From assembly GCA_037157565.1 (NCBI GenBank), contig JAZHRO010000003.1, positions 45,087,001 to 45,151,000 of the forward strand: a DNA stretch of 64,000 nt, given 5' to 3'. Below, piece by piece: positions 55,991 to 64,000 of this stretch. The DNA comes from Thalassia testudinum. Lineage: Eukaryota; Streptophyta; Magnoliopsida; Alismatales; Hydrocharitaceae. Within the stretch, counting starts at the first letter, position 1; each line of letters opens with the position of its first letter. The notes under the pieces are model-generated. The model had not been told where the DNA came from, did no database searches, and saw only the letters and a list, made by a program, of their open reading frames with translations. Both the position numbers and the translations under genes were made by a program.

Positions 55991-57350
55991 GGACCATCCA
56001 TGACCTTAGGGGGATCGACTCATTTTACTATAATCATCAAATTTTTATGGAAGATGGATCCCGCCCTTCTCACCAGAAGCATAGGAGACAGAACCCCAAT
56101 CTGTGAGAAGTGGTCAAAAAGGAAATAATTAAGTGGCTTGACGTGGGAATCATATACCTAATCTCAGATAGTCCCTAGGTTAGTTCCATGCGAATTGTTC
56201 CAAAGAAAGATGCGATACTGCAATGACTAATGAGAAAGGCGAATCTATCATGACCCGTTCAACTTCCTCTTAGAGAATTTGTATTGATTACATAAAGCTG
56301 AACACAACCATGAAAACGAATCATTTCCCTTTTCCCTTCATCGACCAAATTCTTGAAAGGTTAGCCAGACAAAAGTATTTCTGTTTCCTAAACAGTTATT
56401 CTGGATATAACCAAGTCCCTATCCATCCCGAGGACCAGAAAAAGACAACTTTCACCTATCCCTATGGAACCTTTGCATTCTGTAGAACACCATTTGGGCT
56501 TTGCAATGCACCTGCGACTTTTCAAAGGTGCATGCTAGCCATCTTTTCAGACATGGTGGGAGATTGTCTTGAGGTATTCATGGATGATTTTTCTATTTTC
56601 GGAGATTCATTTAAGTCTTTCCTGGCTAACCTGGAATTGATCCTTAAAAGATGCATCGAAACACGATTGGTCCTTAGTTGGGAGAAGAGTCACTTCATAA
56701 CACAGGAAGGTATCATCTTGGGTCATGTAGTCTCTGATTAGTGAATTGAAGTGGATCAAGCTAAGGTGGATGTTATCTCCAAACTTCCTCCACCCACATC
56801 TATTAAACAAATCTGATCATTCCTTGGTCATGTGGGATTTTATAGGAGGTTTATCAAGGACTTGGCTAAGGTTGTTTGGCCTTTGAGCAACCTTCTGGCC
56901 AAAGACACGACATTCAATTTTGATGAATCATGCCACAAGGCATTTGATTTACTCAAAACGGCAGTCACTTGTGCTCTGGTGCTGCAACCACCGATTTGCA
57001 TAGTCCCATTTGAGATCATGACCGACGCTTCTGATTACACGGTTGGGGCAGTTTTGTGTTAGAAGATTGATAGAAAGCCCTCTATCATTTACTATGCCAA
57101 CAAAACTCTGGATGAGGCCCAAAGAAACTACACTGTTACATAAAAGGAATTGCTGGCTATAGTATTTGCGTTAGAAAAATTCAAGGCTTATCTTTTAGGA
57201 TCTCATGTCATCATCTATACCAACCACTCAGCCCTGAGACATCTTTTGGCCAAAAAGGATGCCAAATCTCGGCTCATCCGATGGATTCTTTTACTTCAAG
57301 AATTCGATCTTGAAATTAAAGACAAATCTGGGGCATAAAATTTAGTGAAG
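55991..57350 (+). pseudogene. pol: A2 reverse transcriptase and RNase H
   Basis: Early RT is stop-ridden (55991-56300). Then comes NHFPFPFIDQILERLARQKY, FTYPYGTFAFCRTPFGLCNA and the catalytic FMDDFSIFGDSF. A stop follows VVSD at about 56740. The reading resumes with MGFYRRFIKDLAKV and an RNase H part with MTDASDYTVGAVL (Asp kept), a stop, [20 protein letters not shown] and [17 protein letters not shown], where the usual Asp of YxDH is Asn. Confidence 0.9.
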
Positions 57351-58375
57351 GATTATCTTTCAAGAATACTAATTGATTCTCCTCATCCGGATATTCTGAT
57401 TACTAACACTTTTTCGGACGAGACTATTCTTACACTTTCAGGTGTCCGAACCTCTTGGTTTGCTGACATGGTAAAATATTTGGTCGTTAGTCAAATCCCC
57501 CAAGATTGGACCAAGTAGCAATGGGATAGACTTATATCTGAGGCCAAATATTACTTTTGGGATGACCCCAAACTATACCACATGGGCTCTTATCAAATTA
57601 TTCGTCGATGTGTTCCGGAGAATGAGTTCCAAAGCATACTTGAGTTCTGCCATGCATGAGCGTGTGGTGGACATTTCTCCGAGAAAAAGGCGGCTGCAAA
57701 AATTTTGCAATTTGGATTATATTGGCCATCTTTATTCAAGGTTTCCTAGGAGCTCTCGAGGTCATGTTCCTAATGACAGGCACTCAGGAGCATAGCCAAG
57801 AGAGACATGATGCCTCTAAACCCAATTTTTCCCGTCGAAATCTTCAACGTCTGGGGCATCAATTTCATGGGACCCTTCCTCCATTCATGTGGACACCAGT
57901 ACATTCTCATAGTTGTTGACTACCTATCCAAGTGGATTGAGGCTATTCTTGCCTAAACCAATGACCACAAGGTGGTCATCGATTTTGTCAAGAAAAATAT
58001 CTTCAGTTGGTTCGGGATCTCGAGGGCTACCATCAGCGATGGTGGTACCCATTTCACCAATGCCCAAGTTCGCAATTTACTGGAAAAATACAGGGTGAAT
58101 CATAAAATTTTCACTCCTTATCACCCCCAAATGAACGGACAGGTTGACATCTCCAATTGGGAGATCAAGAACATCTTGCAGAAAACGGTTGGGCTTGATA
58201 GGAAAGACTGGACTCAAAAGTTTGATGACGCTCTTTGGGCCTACCGTATGCTGTATAAGATGCCTATTGGCATGTCTCCATTTCATCTAGTGTATGGTAA
58301 GGTGTGCCATTTACCTGTAGAGATTGAACACTGAACATTCTAGGCAGTTAAGAAACGCAACTTTGACTTAAAGTT
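57351..58375 (+). pseudogene. pol: A2 integrase, truncated by the CACTA-like insertion
   Basis: The N-terminal zinc region is broken (57562-57800). The core reading at 57972-58334 has ATISDGGTHFTNAQVRNLL (Asp kept) and NGQVDISNWEIKN, where the catalytic Glu reads Asp. The first Asp of the triad also appears changed: the earlier frame gives GINFMGPF near 57860. The coding match with A1 stops after AAAGTT at 58375, exactly where CACTA-like sequence starts. Confidence 0.88.
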
Positions 58376-58385
58376 CAATATTAGA

Positions 58386-58560
58386 AAAAAGATAATTGGC
58401 CACGGTTATTTGGTCACGATTTTAGGAACTGTGACCATAGGTAACTTACGATCAACTCACCCAACATCATGCCCAAAAAGGAGAGTGAGATTTGTTTTGT
58501 ATTTTAACTTTTTGTCACAGTTTTCAAAACTGTGACCAAAGCACAAAACCCTTTTCCCAA
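58386..58560. repeat. Left subterminal repeats of the CACTA-like element
   Basis: At least three copies of GGYCACGGTT/ACTGTGACC-type units in both orientations, capable of forming hairpins. Confidence 0.65.
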
Positions 58561-58915
58561 AAATTTCCCCCTTCCCCCACTCCCGACTTCCCGCTCTACC
58601 GCCGCAACTTTCCCCTCTCCCGACTTCGCCAATCCCCGACGACATCACCTTCCCCTTCCCTCTCCTGACTCCGCCAATCCCCGACGGCATCACCTCCCCT
58701 TCGCTCTCTCGACGCAACAGCGGCGCCTCAACGGCGATGGTGACAGTTGCAGCGGTGGCCGCAAACAGCAGACTCGGTGGACCTCAGGTGATATCGCAGA
58801 TGCAGGAGGCGACGCTGAGGGACGTGTACAAGAAGAATTAGTTCCTCCCTCTAGACCTCAGGCGAAGAAGACCCGCGCCATCAGGTCAGTATGCGTAGGA
58901 ACCTTCTATAAGTAG
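58532..58915 (+). other. GC-rich, Pro/Arg-rich ORF at the CACTA left side, doubtful gene
   Basis: 127 codons with an internal near-duplication (SPDFANPRRHHLPLPSPDSA, then NPRRHHLP again) caused by a short DNA repeat. It resembles a plant 5' first-exon region in composition (GC-rich leader then AT-rich sequence) and ends YK before a TAG. It could be a captured first exon. No domain recognised. Confidence 0.3.
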
Positions 58916-60853
58916 CTTAGGGTTTAGACAAGGGAAATCATATTCAGATTGAGACCAGAGGCCCTGAGGTCAACGTTCAAGTTTGAGGTGGAGAATCGAG
59001 AAGTTCTTCACGGTCTAGAAATAGTACATTTCCGTGGTTTTTTTTCCTCCCATTGAGGAGGGTTTTTACATAAATTCTTGCTTTCTTCTAATTGTTCTTG
59101 TGTTCATGTGATTACGCTTAAAATCAAGACGTATATTTCATGATCTGCAATTTGATTCGGTTACATGTGTATGGAGCTTCATGTAGAGTTAGTGTGAATT
59201 CAAGTTTCTTGCGAGCCTGGGAGGATGGTTGTTCTACCTCTTCCTTTGTCTCTTGCTGGATGATGTTGATTCTTGGTGTGAATTGCTAATAACCATAGAA
59301 AAGCCCATATTAATTTGAGCATTCCACTTGTGGAGTGTAATTAGGGGAATGTCATCGACGTAGGGTACAAACCATTCCCTGAGGAGTACTGAGGTTGAGG
59401 AGGAGGTTAGGTTTCAGAAAGAGGTGAATATGAATCACATTGGATTGGTTTCAGATTTTAGTTAATTATATCGGTTCATAATGTAGTAACCAATTATAGG
59501 GTGCATAATGTAGAATTTTTGCAACAGTCATGCAATGACTTCATGCAATCTGTTAATTAGGAAATCTGTCAGTTCATTCTTTGCAGGTTGATGTTGGTGA
59601 GCTCAAGGGCCAGCTTACAGAGGTGATAATCATCTGTGTGCATGTTTAGTATATTTGTGGCTTGTCCTATGGTTAAGAAAACTTAGTAACGTGAACCCAC
59701 TGAAGTGGCCCATTAATGGAGCAGTTTTTTCCCACCCCTACACATAGGTTAAAATCTTACCCTAGTCATCAGAAAGAAGAAAAGAAATAATTAGTAAGAT
59801 GGTTTTAACACTCATTTTGAATGGGACTTTTCGTTAACTTATATTAAGAGAACCAACCACAGAACAATATTGACTGGGGTTTGATCATGGATTCTGCATT
59901 GGCAATATCACTCTGATCTCATTTTCATCATTTGTATTTGAGCTTCTAACTTGATTCCCTCCTGGCTGGTGGTCCTCCTGTTTAACCATGTATTTGGATA
60001 TGAATGCCTCTGCTTTTCTGGGAACTGTATGATGAGATTTATTTTCAACATAAGCAAGTTATCTATAAAAGGAATATACCATTCATTTATCTATTTTTCA
60101 TATGCTACATCAGAGAAGATGGAAAAGACATGGACTTGTTTTGGATATTAATATGGGTCTCAATCATACCCTGTAGAGAATTTTAGATACCCCTAGCCTT
60201 ACTCCAACCTCCTAAGCTTCATTTGTTCAAATGAGTATGGAAACTTTGAAAATTTGGGAAGTAGCCCTTCTCACTCTTCAAAGAACCCATATCCAATCTA
60301 CTGCCATTTCCTTAGGGTAAAGTTGCTCTCCCTCTTACCTCTCTGTCTTGCTCTCCCATTTGAAAAGTTGCTTCTCGCTTTTTACTCAAGTTTACCACTT
60401 GCAGATTGCAATGGACGGATTGAAGGGTTGGAGCAGATGGAAAAGTTGGTGCACAGATGACTGGGCATCCATCAACCAAGTTGGACCCTCTGCATTTTTA
60501 GCAGTTTTGCCAAACCTCATGTTGCACTTGCAACTCTCAGGCTCATGCAGATGGCATGACTAGAGGAGAGGCCTGTGATTGATGACAGTATCTTTGTTCC
60601 TGTCAGTAAAAGTTATTTTGCTTGATGCAGTGGATGGCAGATAATTTAATCATCTTTTATGTGTTGATATATTTATTGTTGTGCAAATTTTGGTTGGGTG
60701 CTGGCAGTTCATCTATTGCCATAAAAGAGATTATTTTAATGCCAGCTACTTATCCCGGTCTAGGACCTAGGACTAGGATATCTTTTTTCCTGCTATTTAA
60801 CTTTTTCTATCTCTTAATTAAATCTCTAAGATTATCTTACTTTTGCTGGATAG
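58916..60853 (+). other. CACTA-like interior, mostly AT-rich non-coding
   Basis: Intron-like sequence with possible small exons (for example TTGCAG followed by GTTGATGTTGGTGAGCTCAA at 59587), but none could be assigned to a protein. No other feature supported. Confidence 0.35.
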
Positions 60854-61355
60854 AGAGATGCTGCTACTGCACCTAATGTTGGAGATTGTGTCCCATATGT
60901 CATTATCCAAGCTGCAAGAGGTGCCAAGGTATATCAGCTCACCGTTTTGTTTAAAAGGTTTTGAACTGAGGTTAGCTTTCCAAATTGGTTTCACTTACTT
61001 TCTGCTATTGATGAAATTACAGGCTTATGAAAGATCAGAGGATCCTATATATGTTCTAAAAAATAATATTCCAATTGACGCACATTAATATCTCGAGAAT
61101 CAAATTAGCAAGGTCTTCTTACCTTGTGCTCCTGAGTTTACATCTTGTTCCTATACCATCCTTGCAAATTCATAATATGCTTTTATATTGCAGCCACTAT
61201 TAAGAATATTTGATCCTATCCTTAAGAATGCCAGCAAGGAGCTTCTTCAAGGAAGCCACACTAGAGCTGTTTTCAATTCAATGCCTTCAAATAGTAGTAT
61301 AATGAAATATGCAAAGAAGCAGCTCACATGCCTTGGATGCAAAAGCTGTAATCAG
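60854..61355 (+). pseudogene. Captured exons of DNA polymerase delta catalytic subunit (POLD1-like)
   Basis: Three exons with splice signals. 60854-60928 reads RDAATAPNVGDCVPYVIIQA then ARGAK. 61023-61112 reads AYERSEDPIYVLKNNIPIDA, then a TAA at 61086-61088, then YLENQISK. 61194-61355 reads PLLRIFDPILKNASKELLQG, SHTRAV and KKQLTCLGCKS, the start of the C-terminal CysA zinc motif. Each exon is bounded by AG and GT and the three join in phase. They match the region of plant polymerase delta between the thumb and the C-terminal cysteines. The enzyme replicates nuclear DNA; this piece lacks the catalytic core, has a stop and cannot be functional. The identification is from family knowledge and is strong. 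Confidence 0.85.
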
Positions 61356-62559
61356 GTAAGTCTTTGGTTTGTTCTTATCAGCCCATTTCAGCCGCAACTT
61401 TTGCAAACCTGTTTTAATCGGTCATTGAATGCTAACGTGAAAATATGATATTGAATGAAACATTATCGTACCTTAACCCACCTTGGCCTCCCTCTTTTCT
61501 TTTCTCTCTATCCTTTATTCTTTGTATATGTTTTTACCTGCATGCCCATGGCACCCCACTACAACAGCATAGATAAAAGTGAAAGAAGATAGTTTAACAT
61601 GTGAAATAACATGTGATTGACAATTTGACATTGTGCAAGTAATTGATGAACGAAATATCTTTGGTATTGGAGGCCTTTTACTTCGTGGAGGTCATGGAAG
61701 TTAAGCCCTCTCCCACTATTTTTTGGTCTGGAATTGGAGCTATCACAACTGCATAAGCAGCAGTAAGCCTCTGAACAATATAATAATTACTGATGTAATC
61801 TCCCATTTGATTCCGCTTACACTGCATATTGTTGCTAGTGCATGCCTTGCATGAAAGTTGACCGTCAATTCTTACCACTACTGGCCCTGGCCATCACGTA
61901 TACTACATATATATTGAAAGAACTTTCAGCCTCTATCTTCTGAATGTAAATCCATGCTAACACATGACATGCTTCATGGCTGATGGGATCATGACTCCTT
62001 TCCATTGTGCTGCAAGTGAGCATTCTTCTCACAGCCAAATTTTGTTATTGGCTTCTGCCTATTGCAGTTCACCAAATTATAGAGGGGGCGCTGACAGCAA
62101 AGATCATCCACAAATAAAATGACTCTCAAATTGTTAGCGACACAAAGTTGTCTTGCATCAATGAAGGTGTGTCTTGACCACTTGTCATTTAGGCTAATGA
62201 CTTCATTCAGATAATGCATGAACCACAACCACTATTTTTTGTTATATTTTGAAGATGAACCACAACCATGATATAATGGAGACATTCTTTGCTATTGCAA
62301 GGGCTACCGAAAACAAACTGTTTTTGCCACAGATCCATGGGTTTTATGGTAGGCTAATGCTAAGATCACTTTATCTAAGGATTACTAGATCAATGATTAA
62401 TTGTTTTACCTTTCTAAAGAAATGATTGTTTAATTTATATGCTTTATATAATTCAGTTTCTAGATCCTAATATTTAATGCTTAATTTTTTTTATGTGATT
62501 CATGTTTAAATATCTATCTCATTTTTGTGGCACAACCATATTTTTGTACCAGGCCCTTT
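61356..62559. other. CACTA-like interior, nothing assigned
   Basis: AT-rich sequence after the polymerase delta exons. Two minus-strand ORFs (61678-61878 and 61989-62228) have mixed composition and no domain I recognise; they may belong to the LINE fragment to the right. Confidence 0.35.
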
Positions 62560-63270
62560 TCCAGTCATGGCCATCTCAATAAATTACAGATATGGTTTCA
62601 ATCTAGAGGGCATGCTTCACTTTTGTGCCTATCTAAATCCCCCAAAGAACTGCCATAACCTCAACACATTCTTTTTTGAATCTGAAAATGTACAGAACAG
62701 GATCCTGTCTCCTGTTTCGGAAAGAAGACTAGAAACATGCCTCAGTAGTTGCATCAATCCAACTAAATCTGAATGATTGCCAAACCTGCCAAGAGAGAGA
62801 GCAATCAAAGAATAGATGGCTGGCATCTTTAGTCCCTGTTCCACAAAGAGCATGTCATGCATCAGCCCCTTGGACCCTTCTGGACCAAAGTACCCTTGTG
62901 AGGACCCAATTCCTTTGAAGAAGCCACCAAGAAAATTTGATCTTCAGCAGACAGGAAGCCTCCCAAATAAGTTAGCAATCTTGAAGAAGTCGACATTGTA
63001 GGTGCCTAACTTTCTTGTAAGCTTCAAAGACAGTGAAAGAGCCAGAGTCCCAACAATAAGCAACACGCTGTCCCCATGGCTGGAAATCTGGAAGAAGTTG
63101 AAGGAATTGAAGGAATTCCTCAGCCCTTTGATCAAACCGAGGTGCAATAAAAGTAGGTGCCTCCCCACTCCAACAGGATGTCACAGATGCATTGTTGGCA
63201 GCTGCCAGTGCAAATAATCTAGGGAATAAATCCCTTAAGTGCCAACCCCAGTCCAATTATCATTCTAGAA
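62560..63270 (-). pseudogene. LINE (non-LTR retrotransposon) 3' fragment, zf-RVT region
   Basis: On the minus strand one frame reads LFPRLFALAAANNASVTSCW, then PWGQRVAYCWDSGSFTVFEA. Another frame continues with WWLLQRNWVLTRVL and CHALCGTGTKDASHLFFDCS followed by WQVWQSF. The Cys/His pattern with HLFFDC and VW is the zinc-binding domain at the C-terminus of plant LINE reverse transcriptases. It is frameshifted, and the polymerase part is not visible. The LINE probably entered the CACTA-like element or was carried by it. Confidence 0.75.
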
Positions 63271-63785
63271 AGAGAACATTCTCAAAAGTAGGTGTGAAAA
63301 AGGAAGTCAACCTGTTAGAGACTTTTTGTTCCCTCTATGCAATGGGATGGGACTGTGTTTTTCCTTGTTGGCATTGTTTATATAAAGGAGTATTTGATGT
63401 GCAACAAGGATCAGAAATTTATGTAATTTCTATTTTGTTTCATTGCACGAGTATAATTCTTTTGTCTCCAATTTTTAAGTATAAATTGCTAAATATTAGC
63501 TGTGTATCTACTAGTTATGCTTATGCTGCAACCGTAATGCAGGTAGACTCTTGTCGCTGGTGGACAAGTGTTGACTCTTGTATCATCAGGAACTCAAATT
63601 TAATAAAATGCGTCAGTCAGTTTCGTCCAAGACTTTTTCCATTGTCTTAGTTCTTATTTTTGTTTCATATAGGTTGATGAAATGCGCTCTTATATTGTGT
63701 GCCATCTTCATGATAGTGCCTTTTGCCTTATGAAGAGTAGGATTAGGATTGGTCATTAAGAGGACCACCATGTATTTATTATTTA
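63271..63785. other. CACTA-like interior, right side, nothing recognised
   Basis: AT-rich sequence between the LINE fragment and the right subterminal repeats. The ORF 63192-63650 overlaps the antisense of the LINE and has no support. Confidence 0.4.
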
Positions 63786-64000
63786 TTTCTTACCAAGAGA
63801 CCTTTATTGATGGTTCAAAAACCATCACCAAAGGTCTTTCGTCATGGTTAAAAACCGTGACCAAAGAAAGAGCTTCGATTTTAATACCGTGACCAAAGAA
63901 AGAGCTTCGATTTTAATGCCGTGACCAAAAGTCTTAGGTCAAAGACTCTTAAAGCCAACCAAGGTGGAGGATTCAGTCACGGTTCTATGTTAAACCATGA
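63786..64000. repeat. Right subterminal repeats of the CACTA-like element
   Basis: Repeated CCGTGACCAAAGAAAGAGCT units (two consecutive 36-base copies from about 63867) plus inverted forms such as AGTCACGGTT, the same family as at 58386-58560. The block runs off the window end. Confidence 0.7.

Larger units (their letters stand above)
33021..58375 (+). mobile_element. A2: Athila-like Ty3/gypsy element, interrupted three times
   Basis: In order: 5' LTR (33021-35778), primer site, leader (to 36574), A3 insertion (36575-50048), leader and broken gag (50054-52412), solo LTR insertion (52413-55039), protease, RT, RNase H and integrase (55045-58375), then a CACTA-like element that cuts integrase. 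The 3' UTR and 3' LTR must lie right of the window. Removing the inserts leaves collinear Athila coding sequence, which proves the order of events. Closest relative here is A1. Confidence 0.88.
58376..64000 (+). mobile_element. CACTA-like DNA transposon with captured sequences (right end outside window)
   Basis: Begins CAATATTAGAAAAAAGAT, a drifted CACTA terminus, exactly where A2 integrase codons are cut. Short inverted repeats around GGTCACG and CGTGACC follow (58405-58550: GGTCACGATTTTAGGAACTG and TGTCACAGTTTTCAAAACTG). The same repeat type returns at 63805-64000 (ATGGTTAAAAACCGTGACCA, ATACCGTGACC, ATGCCGTGACC). These are subterminal repeats typical of CACTA elements. No transposase ORF is seen. 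The interior has polymerase delta exons and a LINE piece. The outer terminus and target duplication are not in the window. Confidence 0.65.

Noticed and set aside
60854..61355. A functional DNA polymerase delta gene
   Set aside because: There is an in-frame TAA, only three exons are present, and the polymerase and exonuclease parts are missing.
1..64000. CRISPR arrays, bacterial operons, rRNA or tRNA genes
   Set aside because: No direct-repeat/spacer arrays, ribosomal sequences or cloverleaf-like tRNA genes were recognised; tRNA-like strings are primer-binding sites.

Overview
The window is an intergenic stretch of a large flowering-plant nuclear genome, built almost entirely from nested transposable elements. 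The signs are long LTRs (1.3-2.8 kb), tRNA-Asp and tRNA-Met primer-binding sites, Athila-type Ty3/gypsy and Sirevirus-type Ty1/copia proteins, CACTA termini and intron-bearing pieces of plant genes. The species cannot be fixed from sequence alone. I see no intact host gene, tRNA, rRNA or CRISPR array.

Layout. (1) 1-3449: the 5' LTR and leader side of a minus-strand LTR element ('NA1'), inserted in the reverse transcriptase part of an Athila-like element ('A1'). (2) A1 (+ strand) resumes at 3450 with decayed RT, RNase H and integrase, a 1.4 kb 3' untranslated region and a 3' LTR starting at 7631. (3) That LTR is split by a Sirevirus-like copia element (8249-18000, minus strand) with both LTRs, gag, protease/integrase, RT/RNase H and an extra acidic-tailed ORF. 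The A1 LTR resumes at 18001 and ends near 19102. (4) 19103-24309 is a patchwork: LTR fragments, a piece of a plant TPR gene with its intron, a GGA-rich tract and CACTA termini. (5) 24310-32325 is a non-autonomous minus-strand LTR element ('NA2') with two 1795-bp LTRs, no pol, and an unfamiliar Tyr/Pro-rich to acidic degenerate protein. (6) 32326-33020 holds short repeats and a second GGA-rich tract. (7) An Athila-like element ('A2') starts at 33021. It is interrupted by a complete Athila-like element ('A3', 36575-50048, target duplication CCTAT), by a minus-strand solo LTR (52413-55039, duplication CCCAC) and at 58376 by a CACTA-like element that runs off the window. (8) The CACTA-like region (58376-64000) carries exons of DNA polymerase delta and a LINE fragment.

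How the pieces relate. A1, A2, NA1, NA2, A3 and the solo LTR share a build: TGAT/TGAA-type LTR ends, a TATAAAAGG-like box, a common U5 motif, a tRNA-Asp primer site and a GGGGGTA polypurine tract. NA2 looks like a non-autonomous partner of the A1/A2 type: its leader resembles that of A2 and its 3' region that of A1. None of the polyproteins is intact. A3 is the best preserved, yet it has several TAG stops, one frameshift and a changed integrase catalytic residue. The nesting gives a relative order: A1 before NA1 and the copia element; A2 before A3, the solo LTR and the CACTA element.
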